DNA from: Chryseobacterium mucoviscidosis
GTDB taxonomy: Bacteria > Bacteroidota > Bacteroidia > Flavobacteriales > Weeksellaceae
DNA: 64,000 nucleotides
Assembly (NCBI RefSeq): GCF_002177115.1
Contig: NZ_MVAG01000084.1
Location: 55,800 to 119,799, forward strand
Reading direction: 5' to 3'
Shown here piece by piece: positions 54,801 through 63,858 of this stretch (the stretch's first letter is position 1; each line of letters opens with the position of its first letter). Under the pieces are notes generated by a model that saw nothing but the letters and a program-made list of their open reading frames with translations, had not been told where the DNA came from and searched no databases. Made by a program: the position numbers and the translations under genes.

Positions 54801-55675
54801 GCATCAAGAATAAGATCTAAATGTTCTTTTTCAAGAATCGTTTCTCTGTCTAAGATGATTTCGTTTCTTTCGATAGAAACAACTTCACCGGTATCTTCGT
54901 CTACGAAATCTTCGAACCAAGTGTTCAATACTCTCGCAGCCAATGTTCTTCCTTCTACTTTTTTAAGGGCAGCTTTAGAAACTTTCACTTCTTCAGCAAG
55001 GTCGAAGATCTGAAGGATGTCCTTATCAGATTCATACCCGATCGCTCTTAATAAAGTTGTTAATGGTAATTTTTTCTTACGGTCGATATACGCATACATT
55101 ACGCTGTTGATATCTGTCGTAAATTCCATCCAAGATCCTTTGAAAGGGATAATTCTTGAATAATAAAGTTTAGTTCCGTTTGCGTGGTAAGTCTGTCCGA
55201 AGAATACCCCCGGAGATCTGTGTAACTGAGTTACGATTACACGCTCTGCTCCATTGATAATGAATGAACCGGACGGCGTCATGTAAGGAACCGGACCTAA
55301 GTATACATCCTGAACCACAGTCTGGAAATCCTCGTGTTCAGGGTCTGTACAATACAATTTAAGTCTTGCTTTAAGAGGAACGGAATACGTTAAACCTCTT
55401 TCCACACACTCATCGATTGAATAACGTGGAGAATCTACCAGATAATCCAAAAATTCCAATACGAATTGGTTTCTTGAATCGGTAATCGGGAAATTTTCCT
55501 GGAATGTTTTATACAATCCTTCGTCTCTCCTGTCTTCAGGAAGCGTATCAAGCTGAAAAAACTCACTGAAAGACTCGATCTGGATATCCAGGAAGTCCGG
55601 AGTGATGATTTTTCCTTTCGCTGAAGAGAAATTTACTCTCTGATTTCCCCTAGTTGTAGGTGTTGTTTTACTCAT
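51854..55675 (-). CDS. rpoB: DNA-directed RNA polymerase subunit beta
   Basis: This 1273-residue protein is complete. Rifampicin-region motifs are visible: [31 protein letters not shown] and the fork region [11 protein letters not shown]. Conserved C-terminal segments such as [10 protein letters not shown] and [18 protein letters not shown] are present. The start is the ATG at 55675, about 300 bases downstream of a consensus promoter. It is not directly behind rplL as in most bacteria. Confidence 0.99.
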   Translation of the reverse strand: MSKTTPTTRGNQRVNFSSAKGKIITPDFLDIQIESFSEFFQLDTLPEDRRDEGLYKTFQENFPITDSRNQFVLEFLDYLVDSPRYSIDECVERGLTYSVPLKARLKLYCTDPEHEDFQTVVQDVYLGPVPYMTPSGSFIINGAERVIVTQLHRSPGVFFGQTYHANGTKLYYSRIIPFKGSWMEFTTDINSVMYAYIDRKKKLPLTTLLRAIGYESDKDILQIFDLAEEVKVSKAALKKVEGRTLAARVLNTWFEDFVDEDTGEVVSIERNEIILDRETILEKEHLDLILDAGVKSILIHKENSNEFSIIQNTLQKDPTNSEKEAVEYIYRQLRNADPPDEETARGIIEKLFFSEQRYSLGEVGRYRLNKKLGLNIPTTTEVLTKEDIIAIVRHLIELVNSKAEVDDIDHLSNRRIKTVGEQLAGQFGVGLSRIARTIKERMNVRDNEIFTPLDLVNAKTLTSVINSFFGTNQLSQFMDQTNPLSEITHKRRLSALGPGGLSRERAGFEVRDVHHTHYGRICPIETPEGPNIGLISSLGIYAKINRLGFIETPYRKVENGKIELNADPIYLNAEDEESKVIAQANVELSDNGEFETDRIIARLDGDYPVVEPSQVDLIDVAPNQISGISASLIPFLEHDDANRALMGSNMMRQAVPLLKPQAPIVGTGLEQQVARDSRILINAEGTGTVEYVDADRIVIKYERSEDEDLVQFESATKTYNLTKFRKTNQSTTITLRPNVRVGDVVEKGQVLCDGYATEKGELALGRNLVVAFMPWKGYNFEDAIVINEKVVREDWFTSIHVDEYSLEVRDTKLGMEELTADIPNVSEEATKDLDENGMIRIGAEVKPGDIMIGKITPKGESDPTPEEKLLRAIFGDKAGDVKDASLKADSSLRGVVIDKKLFSRNIKDKKKRTEEKLKLEEIENTYKAKFDDLRNTLIEKLNTLVSGKTSQGVKNDLDEEIIGKGVKFTHKLLTSVEDYVNVSGSDWTVDNDKNELIKQLIHNYKIKYNDIQGVKNREKFAISIGDELPAGIMKLAKVYIAKKRKLNVGDKMAGRHGNKGIVSRIVREEDMPFLEDGTPVDIVLNPLGVPSRMNIGQIYETVLGWAGQKLGLKFATPIFDGASLDQITEYTEKAGLPKFGHTHLYDGGTGERFTQAATVGVIYMLKLGHMVDDKMHARSIGPYSLITQQPLGGKAQFGGQRFGEMEVWALEAFGASNILREILTVKSDDVIGRAKTYEAIAKGESMPEPGIPESFNVLLHELQGLGLDVRLEE

Positions 55676-55922
55676 AAAACTTTTAAGAAAGGTTAAAAAA
55701 TATTTTGATTCATTAAAAAATATCAGAAAGAAGAGTTTGAGAGCAGAAATTGTAAAAGACCTTATAATATTGGCGCTATTAGAGACAGTCTTTTATTTTT
55801 TCCTTTTGATTCTCAGAATCTTATTCCTAACTGCAACACTGGTATATCTTTTCACAGCGTAATGCAAAATATTTTTATTACTTTTGAGGCAGATACCGCC
55901 GTAATATCTATACACACGAAAT

Positions 55923-55944
55923 CTCTTTCATGGAAATGAAAGAG
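55923..55944 (-). promoter_or_regulatory. Hairpin in the rpoB leader
   Basis: CTCTTTCAT (55923-55931) and ATGAAAGAG (55936-55944) form a 9-bp stem with loop GGAA, about 60 bases into the predicted rpoB leader. It has no T-tract. The remaining leader to 55676 shows nothing clear. Confidence 0.4.
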
Positions 55945-55999
55945 GTGATATTCAATATTTTATAGATTTACAAACAATTATTCGCGCCAAAAGAGACTG

Positions 56000-56031
56000 C
56001 AAATTTACAACATTTTATTTTCATATACAAA
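56000..56031 (-). promoter_or_regulatory. rpoB promoter, TTTG-N20-TAAATTTG on the minus strand
   Basis: On the plus strand CAAATTTA (56000-56007) and CAAA (56028-56031) are separated by 20 bases; reversed, this is the full Bacteroidota consensus. The predicted transcript starts near 55992 and gives a leader of about 315 bases. Confidence 0.65.
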
Positions 56032-56282
56032 TAAAACAACTTCATTCTGAAGATGTTAATTGTTTTTATGATTTTCCTATTGCCTTATCGTTGTGGTTTT
56101 AAAATTTCGATTTCATTATTAATTATACTGTTCTTTAAAGCAGGAGATCGCTAAGATTCTTTTTAAATATCAACTGTTTTCTAATCTGTACACCTTATTC
56201 ATTCAGCAAAAACTCAAACTTTTTTAATGAAGAAAAATTTTGGGACAGTAATATTTTATTTCTATACATTTTTTACACAAAA

Positions 56283-56308
56283 AGGTCATCCAAAAATATG
56301 GATGACCT
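56283..56308 (-). terminator. Hairpin terminator after the peptide-size gene
   Basis: AGGTCATCC (56283-56291) and GGATGACCT (56300-56308) form a 9-10-bp stem. The A5 run on the left gives a T-tract on the minus strand. It lies 50 bases after the stop of the 24-codon frame and is separate from the terminator at 56549. Confidence 0.7.
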
Positions 56309-56358
56309 ACCCTTAATAAAAAAAACTCAATCTTAAAATCATTATAATAACCTAAGAT

Positions 56359-56433
56359 TTAGCTGTATTTTAATGTACGACCGATTTTATCGAAATAGAT
56401 TAGCAAATGATCAATATTCGAAAAAGCCGTCAT
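56359..56433 (-). CDS. Possible peptide gene, 24 residues
   Basis: An ATG frame of 24 codons (MTAFSNIDHLLIYFDKIG, then RTLKYS) lies between two terminators on the minus strand. The composition is protein-like. A near-match to a promoter (TAGTTTCT on the minus strand, around 56450-56460) is upstream. The orphan terminator downstream suggests that something is transcribed here, a peptide mRNA or small RNA. Evidence for translation is weak. Confidence 0.3.
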   Translation of the reverse strand: MTAFSNIDHLLIYFDKIGRTLKYS

Positions 56434-56548
56434 AATATATATTTACTGCAAGAAACTAAGAATAATTACTATTTGTTTACGGTAATTACTTTTTTTATAA
56501 AGTTAATTAAAAAAAATCAATAAAACATTTAATTTCAGATATTTAAAA

Positions 56549-56578
56549 ACATAAGTCATTCTTGCGAATGACTTATGT
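56549..56578 (-). terminator. Rho-independent terminator
   Basis: ACATAAGTCATTC (56549-56561) and GAATGACTTATGT (56566-56578) form a perfect 13-bp stem around TTGC. The A-rich left flank is a T-tract on the minus strand. It ends the two-gene surface-protein unit. Confidence 0.85.
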
Positions 56579-56602
56579 GTAGAAAAGCTTTATTTATTGA
56601 AA

Positions 56603-59188
56603 TTACCTCACGATGACTTTGTATGATTTTACAGTCGTTTTTGTTTCTACTTTTATAATGTACATTCCTGCCGATAAAGAAGAAGTAGCAATTTCGGTAT
56701 TTCCTGAAAATTTACCTGAGCGGATTAATTGTCCCTGAGCTGAAAACAATGTGTATGTACCTTCTTCATCAGATTTTACATTTAAATCTTCACCTGCTTT
56801 TACAGGATTAGGATAAATTTTAACATCATTTGCTACTGTCTTTACTTCTCCCACAGAAGCTTTAGCTGCAATTGCACTGTTTTTCGCAAATGAAGAATAT
56901 GGTGAAAGAGGGGAATTCGGAGAACCTTTCGCAACAAGATCTGTATCTACAACCGCCTGAATTCCATCTGCATCTGCGTCGTTTATTCTCGAAATAAATC
57001 CTTCTCCAAGATCATCCAGATTATCTTTTCCGATGGTATAAAGATCAAAGTCTATATTATTGGATTTCAGATCCACAAAATCCGGTTTATCGTCTCCATC
57101 TGTATTTTTTAAAGGATATTTCATAACGCCTGAATCCGGAGATGTTTCCAGAATATCTGCAATTCCGTTATCTCCTACCGCAACACCGCTGTCGATAATT
57201 CCGTTATGATCCGCATCAATCTGATCAATAACTGAAGTTGGAATTCCAGATTCAAATAAATCTAAAATACCGTCGTTATCAGAATCAAGATCAAGATAAC
57301 TTGAAATTCCGTCTCCCAGTTCTGCAATAACCAGTTTATTTCCGTCTACATCATCATCTTCAAATTTTCCGTTTCCATTAAGGTCTTCCCATGCATCCGG
57401 AATGCCGTCGTTATCAGAATCATTATCACAAGCATCTGCAACACCATCTCCATCGCTGTCTAACGCAGAAGATTTATCATTTACCACAGAACATCCTTCA
57501 GCACAATCCGGAATTCCGTTTCCGTTGTTATCAATACTGTCGTTTCCGTTCGGACATTTATCGTTACAGTTCGGAACACCGTCCTGATCGTCATCAAGCT
57601 GAACAAATGCATTATAAATGTAGTATTGCTGCGCCAAAGTGATTCCTATTCCGGGATTGATTTCAATTTTCATTCTGTCGAACGCTTTTGTTGCTGTAAA
57701 ACCAACATAAAACTGATTGGAAACCGAAGTAATAAACTGTCCGCTGAATAAACCTCCCGAAGTTCTGGATTCTGTAACCGTTGTTCCTTTATAAAAAGTA
57801 ATGGTAATATAATCTAGAGCATTTATAGTTAACAAATTAGCACTTTTCGTTAAGGTAAATCCGCCGAAAGTCCCGGCAGGATATTCTCCTGTATTGCTTT
57901 TAACGGTTAACCTAACTGTTGGAATTAATAAATTGATTGGAGAAAAATTTACTGTTGCAAAATTTGTTGTGTTGGTATCTACAACATTTCCCGTGTTGGT
58001 AATATTGGTTAATCCGAAAATCGTTCCAGAAGCACCTGTCCATGAAGCACCCTGTACAATATCTCCTAATCTTGAAGTTCCCGAAGTCTGAATATACTCA
58101 TTACAGTCGCAATCCTGAGGTTCTTCGAAGGCATAAAATACTTTTAAAGCTCCGAAATTCACGCCTACTGTCTGCGTAATTTTTAATCTTACTTCATTAA
58201 AAGGCTTGGTTGTATTGAGGGAAATTTTTTGTTTGTTGGAACCGAATCTCAACACTTTGATATTAATCAGCCCGCCTCCATCAAATAAATTTTTAGAATC
58301 CTGTAACTGCCCGAATAAATAGGTTTCAATTGTTATATTTTTCAAAAATTCAGCACTTAGCAATTTACCCTGATCGTCCGGTTCAATAACAAACCCGGCT
58401 TTGTTTCCTGCGGGATAAACCTGATTCTTATCTAATACGCCTACAGAGTATGATCCCAACAAGCCTGCCGGTAAAACAACAGAACCGTAAGAACTTTTAT
58501 CTCCGTCGCCAATCTTTTGCCTGTCGACCACGAAAGAAAGAGGTGCTAAAAAGCTGCTGCTTCCTGAAACATTTCCATCTACACCGCTTCCTGTAATAAT
58601 ATCATCACAGATGCCATTATTATCTACAGGAACTTTATTGGGATCAAAAGCAAATGCATAATAAATATTCAGGGCACTGAATATAGAAAGGGCATTAACC
58701 TGATACAGTCTTACTTCGTTAAAATCTTTAGTTGTTTTAAAGTGAAGGAAAATTCTTGTTTTGGTTCCTCCAAATGCAGGAACAGACAGTAAAGTTGCAC
58801 TATTTGAAGATTCCTGAAGAACTCCTGCTTTATAGGTGCTGATTCTTAAATTGCTTAAAAGACTTGCCGTAAAAACGCTGGTTCCTAAATCTACATTAAA
58901 ACCAGTAATATATCCTGCAGGATAAGTGGTATTTGTATTTTTAACAGAAACTCCGTTTCCGCTTACCAAGGTGGTAAAGCTTCCCATACTTACGCTGTTA
59001 TCCAAATTGGCATCAATAAGGGGATTTGTGCTTCCGCTGTAACAAGCCAGGCATATTCCGTTTGCGTTAAGTGGTTTTGCTTCAACTCCCATTCCTCGAA
59101 TCGGTGTGTAACCCTGTCCGAAAATCTTCACAGACAGCAGAAACAGCATGAGAAATGCTGTAATTTTCGTAAATAATTTTTTTGTCAT
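56603..59188 (-). CDS. Large T9SS-secreted protein with calcium-binding repeats
   Basis: The ATG at 59188 is preferred to an in-frame start at 59260 because it begins the signal peptide (TKKLFTKITAFLMLFLLSVKIFGQ) and does not overlap the preceding gene. The 861-residue product has two or three related beta domains, each with an opening like NGICLACYSGSTN or NGICDDIITGSGVDG, then thrombospondin-type-3-like Asp-rich loops (DDDQDGVPNCNDKCPNGND, DSDGDGVADACDNDSDNDG). A type A sorting domain (VKIYPNPVKAGEDLNV) closes it. It is surface-attached, probably adhesive. Inserted between rplL and rpoB. Confidence 0.85.
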   Translation of the reverse strand: MTKKLFTKITAFLMLFLLSVKIFGQGYTPIRGMGVEAKPLNANGICLACYSGSTNPLIDANLDNSVSMGSFTTLVSGNGVSVKNTNTTYPAGYITGFNVDLGTSVFTASLLSNLRISTYKAGVLQESSNSATLLSVPAFGGTKTRIFLHFKTTKDFNEVRLYQVNALSIFSALNIYYAFAFDPNKVPVDNNGICDDIITGSGVDGNVSGSSSFLAPLSFVVDRQKIGDGDKSSYGSVVLPAGLLGSYSVGVLDKNQVYPAGNKAGFVIEPDDQGKLLSAEFLKNITIETYLFGQLQDSKNLFDGGGLINIKVLRFGSNKQKISLNTTKPFNEVRLKITQTVGVNFGALKVFYAFEEPQDCDCNEYIQTSGTSRLGDIVQGASWTGASGTIFGLTNITNTGNVVDTNTTNFATVNFSPINLLIPTVRLTVKSNTGEYPAGTFGGFTLTKSANLLTINALDYITITFYKGTTVTESRTSGGLFSGQFITSVSNQFYVGFTATKAFDRMKIEINPGIGITLAQQYYIYNAFVQLDDDQDGVPNCNDKCPNGNDSIDNNGNGIPDCAEGCSVVNDKSSALDSDGDGVADACDNDSDNDGIPDAWEDLNGNGKFEDDDVDGNKLVIAELGDGISSYLDLDSDNDGILDLFESGIPTSVIDQIDADHNGIIDSGVAVGDNGIADILETSPDSGVMKYPLKNTDGDDKPDFVDLKSNNIDFDLYTIGKDNLDDLGEGFISRINDADADGIQAVVDTDLVAKGSPNSPLSPYSSFAKNSAIAAKASVGEVKTVANDVKIYPNPVKAGEDLNVKSDEEGTYTLFSAQGQLIRSGKFSGNTEIATSSLSAGMYIIKVETKTTVKSYKVIVR

Positions 59189-59217
59189 TTTTATAGATTT
59201 TAAAGTTTGTGTATTTT

Positions 59218-60411
59218 TTAGAATTGTTGCCACGCATATACTCCTGCGGAAATTCTGCATCCGTAAAAGCTTCCTGTATTTCCGGATTTACCATAAACAA
59301 TAGTTCCTTCATTACTTGCGTTACAGTCTGAAGTTACAGGAACACCGGTGGCTTTAATTAAAATCCCTTTACTGATTTCAAGATCCGGAATATTAGTTCC
59401 GTTGGGAGTCATATTTACACCAACGTCCGTAATTGCTGTTCCAATTACACCCTGTCCGGAAAATGCATGTGAGGTATTGGCATAAACAGTCTGATTGGCA
59501 ATGGTTGCACTTGCATTGGTTCCGAAAGCAATTGCGCCGGCTGCTCCGCTTGCAACATTGGCATTTCCAAATGCATAATTATTGCTCGTTACGTTATTTC
59601 CTGTTCCAAAAGCAAAACCACCGGAATTTACATTGGAGTTTCCAACATTAATTCCGCTGACGTTAGCTGCGGAAGTTCCGTTATTATTTCCCAAAACAAT
59701 GGTATTGGCTCCTGTGGCAAAATTGTTGTTCCCTATTGTTTTTGCTCCGCTTAAAGAACTGTTTGCCGCTCCTATTGCCACACCCGGAAAGTTGGCAGCC
59801 TGCGCAGCAACGGTATTTTCTCTTCCTAAAGCGATGTTGGACGAGGTATTGTTTGATAATGTATTGTTTGAACCCCAAGAAAGTGATGCATAAGGAGCTG
59901 AAGTATTGGCATTTCCACCTCTAAGATTACCATTAACATCCAAAATTGCTTTTACGGTATTGTTTGTTGTAAATACTAAATTCTGACTGTCGGTAGTTCC
60001 TAAAAAGTTTCCGGAAGAAACAGCAGTCCCTAAAGTTGACGCAGAAGCCGTAGTTCCTGAGTTTCCGGTTGTTTTCCAATCTGAAGACTGTGGCTGAAGA
60101 AACTGAATCCAAACCGAGCCATCAAAATAATAATATCCTGCGCTTGTAACATTGGCGGTCTGACCTGAAGGTGCTGTATCAGCAGTTGTTACATAAACAA
60201 TTGCACCAGTCTGAGCTGTAGAATAGTTTTTTACCTTAAGTTGATCTCCTGTAATTCGCGGTGCAATAATTCCATCAAGTTTATTTGGATTTGAAGGCGC
60301 TCCCACAACATCGAGAGTTGCCTGTCCCAAATTAGTATTAATGCCTACTTGTGCGTTTAACATGCAACTGAAAATTGTCAACACGGATAATCCGAATAAT
60401 TTGTTTTTCAT
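59218..60411 (-). CDS. Secreted adhesin-like protein with YadA-head-type repeats
   Basis: This 397-residue protein has a signal peptide (KNKLFGLSVLTIFSCMLNAQ). The start VGINTNLGQATLDVVG is a common head of Bacteroidota surface proteins. The middle (about 190-320) is a Gly/Asn/Ala/Ser-rich series of short repeats of the form xAxGxxNxxxxxxxxxIG, as in the YadA-like left-handed beta-roll. No membrane anchor, barrel or T9SS sorting domain is seen. It is 29 bases from the T9SS gene and is the first of that pair. Confidence 0.7.
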   Translation of the reverse strand: MKNKLFGLSVLTIFSCMLNAQVGINTNLGQATLDVVGAPSNPNKLDGIIAPRITGDQLKVKNYSTAQTGAIVYVTTADTAPSGQTANVTSAGYYYFDGSVWIQFLQPQSSDWKTTGNSGTTASASTLGTAVSSGNFLGTTDSQNLVFTTNNTVKAILDVNGNLRGGNANTSAPYASLSWGSNNTLSNNTSSNIALGRENTVAAQAANFPGVAIGAANSSLSGAKTIGNNNFATGANTIVLGNNNGTSAANVSGINVGNSNVNSGGFAFGTGNNVTSNNYAFGNANVASGAAGAIAFGTNASATIANQTVYANTSHAFSGQGVIGTAITDVGVNMTPNGTNIPDLEISKGILIKATGVPVTSDCNASNEGTIVYGKSGNTGSFYGCRISAGVYAWQQF

Positions 60412-60671
60412 TATATGATATTTGTAGTTTTTGAAAGATTACATGAAAAGTTATTTCATGCCTGCTATAAAGATAATTTTACAATGTGTGATAAAATTAG
60501 CAGTGATGTAATTTTATAAGTAAGAATTTTTAGATGATATCTGTTGATAAAGAAAGGAATTTAACAGCTTTGCTGTATTAAAATATATCAACAAGATCAT
60601 GTAAAGAATAAGCGGCACATTAATGTCCGACAGAAAATAATTTATATCCAAGGCTGTGTGTTTTACGGATA

Positions 60672-60679
60672 CAAATATA
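60672..60679 (-). promoter_or_regulatory. TATATTTG element for the surface-protein pair
   Basis: CAAATATA on the plus strand reads TATATTTG on the minus strand. It would give a leader of about 250 bases to the ATG at 60411. No TTTG is seen at -33. The rest of the 60412-60863 gap is AT-rich. Confidence 0.45.
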
Positions 60680-60863
60680 GTATATTTTCAATTAAATTAT
60701 AAATTTTTATTAAATAATTTAAACTATTAAACAATTTAACATATAATAAATAAACTAAAAAGGCAAAAATTAAAAATAATTTAAAAATAAAAAATTACAA
60801 TTGCTTTTTTTTAATTCATAAATATTTATAGATATTAAAATGAATTTTTATACCCAATAAAAA

Positions 60864-60888
60864 AAGCCTGAACAAAATGTTCAGGCTT
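60864..60888 (-). terminator. Strong terminator after rplL
   Basis: AAGCCTGAACA (60864-60874) and TGTTCAGGCTT (60878-60888) form a perfect 11-bp stem around AAA. The A-run to its left is a T-tract on the minus strand. It separates the ribosomal-protein genes from rpoB. Confidence 0.9.
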
Positions 60889-60911
60889 CCTATTTTTAAT
60901 GTAAACTAGAA

Positions 60912-61277
60912 TTATTTCAATTCTACTTCAGCACCAGCTTCTTCTAATTGCTTCTTAAGAGCTTCAGCTTCGTCTTTAGATACACCTTGCTTCAATGGAG
61001 CAGGAGCACCGTCTACGATATCTTTAGCTTCTTTAAGACCAGCACCAGTTAAATCTTTTACTAATTTAACGATAGCTAATTTAGAAGCACCTGCAGACTT
61101 AAGAATTACGTCGAATTCAGTCTTTTCTTCAGCAGCTTCACCAGCAGGACCAGCCATTACTACTGCAGCAGCAGCAGGCTCAATTCCGTACTCATCCTTA
61201 AGGATAGCAGCTAATTCGTTTACGTCTTTTACTGTTAAGTTTACTAGCGTTTCAGCTAAATTTTTTAAATCTGACAT
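60912..61277 (-). CDS. rplL: 50S ribosomal protein L7/L12
   Basis: This 121-residue protein has the N-terminal dimerisation domain ([20 protein letters not shown]), an Ala-rich hinge and the conserved C-terminal domain ([38 protein letters not shown]). It forms the ribosomal stalk that recruits translation factors. It is 45 bases from rplJ, and a terminator follows 24 bases after its stop. Confidence 0.98.
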   Translation of the reverse strand: MSDLKNLAETLVNLTVKDVNELAAILKDEYGIEPAAAAVVMAGPAGEAAEEKTEFDVILKSAGASKLAIVKLVKDLTGAGLKEAKDIVDGAPAPLKQGVSKDEAEALKKQLEEAGAEVELK

Positions 61278-61322
61278 TGTTGTAATGTTTTTGTTGATTA
61301 TTGATTATTTTTTGAGTGTAAA

Positions 61323-61901
61323 TTATTCAGCAGCTGGAGCTTCACCTTCAGCAGCCGGAGTTTCAGTAGCAGGAGCTTCTTCTACTGCAGGTGCAGCTTC
61401 TTCAGCTTTAGCTTCTACTGTCTCAGGTTTGTTTTGAAGAGCAGAAACAACTCTCTGGATTGGAGACTGAAGTAATCCGATGATTTCACCGATCATTTCT
61501 TCTCTAGACTTGATGTTAGCTAACATCTCTAGGTTATTGTCACCTACATAGAAAGTTTCCTGAACGAAAGCAGACTTTAACGCCGGCTTTTCTTCTTTCT
61601 TTCTGAAATCTCTGATTAATTTTGCTGGAGCACTTGCGGTCTCAGCAATCATAATTGCAGAATTTCCTTTGAAAGACTGGAACATTTCAGAGTAATCTAC
61701 TCCTTCAATCTGCTCCATTGCTTTTTGCAAAAGTGTATTTTTTACAACTTTTACTTTGATATTTTGCTTGAAAGCCTGTCTTCTGAAGTCAGAAGATTTT
61801 CCAGCGTTCAAACCTTCTAGATCTGCTACGTAAACTACTTTTGCATCCTGAAGCAAATCTTTGATCTCTTGTATTGCTACAACTTTTTGGTCTTTTGTCA
61901 T
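61323..61901 (-). CDS. rplJ: 50S ribosomal protein L10
   Basis: This 192-residue protein has the L10 start (TKDQKVVAIQEIKDLLQDAKVVYVADLEGL) and VKNTLLQKAM, plus an extra Ala/Glu/Pro-rich tail of about 30 residues (TVEAKAEEAAPAVEEAPATE) common in Bacteroidota. It anchors L7/L12 to the ribosome. Only 17 bases separate it from rplA, so there is no room for the long E. coli-type L10 leader. Confidence 0.97.
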   Translation of the reverse strand: MTKDQKVVAIQEIKDLLQDAKVVYVADLEGLNAGKSSDFRRQAFKQNIKVKVVKNTLLQKAMEQIEGVDYSEMFQSFKGNSAIMIAETASAPAKLIRDFRKKEEKPALKSAFVQETFYVGDNNLEMLANIKSREEMIGEIIGLLQSPIQRVVSALQNKPETVEAKAEEAAPAVEEAPATETPAAEGEAPAAE

Positions 61902-61918
61902 TGTCTTAGGATTTATAA

Positions 61919-62611
61919 TTAGTTAACAGATTTAGTATCGATTGCAATACCAGGACTCATTGTAGAAGAAAGATAGATAGACTTCACATAAGTTCCTTTA
62001 GCAGCAGTTGGCTTCATTTTGATCAAAGTAGAGATCAATTCCTGAGCATTTTCCTTGATTTTAGCAGCATCGAAAGATACTTTACCAATACCAGCGTGGA
62101 TAATACCGTATTTATCAACTTTGAAATCAATTTTACCAGCTTTCACTTCAGTTACTGCTTTACCAATTTCCATAGTTACAGTACCTGATTTAGGGTTTGG
62201 CATTAAACCTCTTGGTCCTAATACTCTACCCAATGGTCCTAATTTACCCATTACAGCCGGCATCGTAACGATTACGTCAACGTCTGTCCAACCTTCTTTG
62301 ATTTTTTGTAAATATTCATCAAGACCTACATAATCAGCACCCGCTTCTTTAGCTTCTGCTTCTTTATCTGGAGTTACTAAAGCCAAAACTTTAACATCTT
62401 TACCAGTTCCGTGAGGAAGAGATACAACACCTCTTACCATTTGGTTTGCTTTTCTTGGATCTACCCCTAATCTTACAGCGATATCTACAGAAGCATCAAA
62501 CTTTGCAGTATTTACTTCTTTTACAAGAGCTGCACCTTCTTCAAGGTTATAGATTCTTCCTTTTTCTACTTTGCTTAAAGCTTCCTTTTGCTTCTTAGTT
62601 AATTTTGCCAT
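61919..62611 (-). CDS. rplA: 50S ribosomal protein L1
   Basis: This 230-residue protein is of normal length for L1. Conserved segments are [34 protein letters not shown] and [24 protein letters not shown]. It binds 23S rRNA and, in many bacteria, its own mRNA leader. It is 11 bases from rplK in the same operon. Confidence 0.98.
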   Translation of the reverse strand: MAKLTKKQKEALSKVEKGRIYNLEEGAALVKEVNTAKFDASVDIAVRLGVDPRKANQMVRGVVSLPHGTGKDVKVLALVTPDKEAEAKEAGADYVGLDEYLQKIKEGWTDVDVIVTMPAVMGKLGPLGRVLGPRGLMPNPKSGTVTMEIGKAVTEVKAGKIDFKVDKYGIIHAGIGKVSFDAAKIKENAQELISTLIKMKPTAAKGTYVKSIYLSSTMSPGIAIDTKSVN

Positions 62612-62622
62612 TTCTTTAAGTT

Positions 62623-63069
62623 TTAAGCGTTAAAAGTTGGTTTAGTTCCTGTTACTCTTAATCCCATAGATCTTGCAGTACCTGCAACCATAGAAACAGC
62701 TGAATCCATTGTAAAGCAGTTAAGGTCTGCCATTTTATCTTCAGCAATCTTTTGAACCTGAGCCCAAGTTACAGCACCTACTTTGTTTCTGTTCGGTTCT
62801 CCGGAACCACCCTTGATCTTAGCCGCATCCATTAACTGGATTGCTGCAGGAGGAGTTTTGATTACGAATTCAAAAGATTTGTCTTCGTATACTGTAATTA
62901 CTACAGGTAAAACTTGTCCCGGCTTATCTTGAGTTCTTCCGTTAAATTGCTTACAAAACTCCATGATGTTCACACCTGCAGAACCCAAAGCTGGACCTAC
63001 TGGTGGAGAAGGGTTAGCTGCGCCACCTTTCACCTGAAGCTTTACCATTTTAAAGACTTTTTTAGCCAT
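62623..63069 (-). CDS. rplK: 50S ribosomal protein L11
   Basis: This 148-residue protein has [34 protein letters not shown], the L11 signature, and the end [15 protein letters not shown]. It is needed for stringent-response and release-factor functions of the ribosome. It starts the rplK-rplA-rplJ-rplL unit; nusG and secE, its usual upstream neighbours, are not in the window. Confidence 0.98.
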   Translation of the reverse strand: MAKKVFKMVKLQVKGGAANPSPPVGPALGSAGVNIMEFCKQFNGRTQDKPGQVLPVVITVYEDKSFEFVIKTPPAAIQLMDAAKIKGGSGEPNRNKVGAVTWAQVQKIAEDKMADLNCFTMDSAVSMVAGTARSMGLRVTGTKPTFNA

Positions 63070-63122
63070 TGTTTGTTTTTTAAATTTGAATAATTAATGA
63101 GTTTGGAAGCATTTATTATTCA

Positions 63123-63156
63123 GTAGGTTATCCATTCTCACATTAGATAATCCTAC
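63123..63156 (-). promoter_or_regulatory. Hairpin in the rplK leader
   Basis: GTAGGTTATC (63123-63132) pairs with GATAATCCTAC (63146-63156) with one bulged base, near the start of the predicted transcript. It could be an L1 binding site for feedback control, which is known for L11-L1 operons, but the L1 consensus could not be verified. Confidence 0.4.
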
Positions 63157-63167
63157 TTTTCGGACTG

Positions 63168-63198
63168 CAAAATTATGAAATATTTTTGAAATAGCAAA
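63168..63198 (-). promoter_or_regulatory. rplK promoter, TTTG-N19-TAATTTTG on the minus strand
   Basis: On the plus strand CAAAATTA (63168-63175) and CAAA (63195-63198) are 19 bases apart, the reversed consensus. It gives a leader of about 90 bases to the rplK start and lies just before the end of the 63224 gene. Confidence 0.65.
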
Positions 63199-63223
63199 CG
63201 GAATATGTTGATTTTTAAATAAA

Positions 63224-63835
63224 TTAAGGCAAACTACCATCAAAAGACTGTGGAATTTTAAACACACCATCTCTATTATCGAATGGTACAACAATTTTAT
63301 CCAGAATTTGATCCTTATCTTCTTTTAAACAACTCTTCTTAACAAGTTGTAAATCGTACACCGCCTTCTCTGATGGAAGAAACGCATACTGAACATTATA
63401 ACAAAATCTGGTTCCATCTGAATTATCATCCCAATCTCCGTAAGAATACTCTGTAGTAACAGTGCAAACCTTTTTTAATTTATTCTGGCTGAAAATAACC
63501 AAATCATCATAAAATAAAGTTCCCATATGAGTTTGTCCGCCTGATAAAGCAAAGCATACCGTCTCTTTACCAATCATAGTAAAGCTATGCAACGAACCGG
63601 AATTCCCATACATTCCCCCACTTCCTGCTTCGATCATAAAATCAGCAGTTTCCCAATTCTTACCATTGAATCGGAATATGAACAGATCGCAATGCCCTGT
63701 GGATGCGCCTGCAAAAGGATATTGATTTTCTACTACTAAAGCAGCAAATTTTTCTCTTCCTATTACAAAACGTTTGATATCTGATCTTGAAAACTGTATT
63801 TCCTCATCCATCTCTTCTAAAGGTTTCATATTCAT
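63224..63835 (-). CDS. Hypothetical protein
   Basis: This 203-residue soluble protein has no signal peptide. It is rich in short strands with aromatic residues (DLFIFRFNGKNWETADFMIE, GTLFYDDLVIFSQNKL, CTVTTEYSYGDWDD), resembling a small beta-propeller or WD-like sheet. No family is recognised. It lies upstream of rplK, where nusG would be expected, and has an IS beginning within 25 bases of its start. Met3 is an alternative start. Confidence 0.6.
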   Translation of the reverse strand: MNMKPLEEMDEEIQFSRSDIKRFVIGREKFAALVVENQYPFAGASTGHCDLFIFRFNGKNWETADFMIEAGSGGMYGNSGSLHSFTMIGKETVCFALSGGQTHMGTLFYDDLVIFSQNKLKKVCTVTTEYSYGDWDDNSDGTRFCYNVQYAFLPSEKAVYDLQLVKKSCLKEDKDQILDKIVVPFDNRDGVFKIPQSFDGSLP

Positions 63836-63858
63836 CGTATCATAGACAGGTTTTAAAA

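Noticed and set aside
63070..63223. tRNA-Trp, secE or nusG upstream of rplK
   Set aside because: No tRNA-like cloverleaf and no NusG or SecE motif could be found in the 154-base gap or in the 63224-63835 protein.
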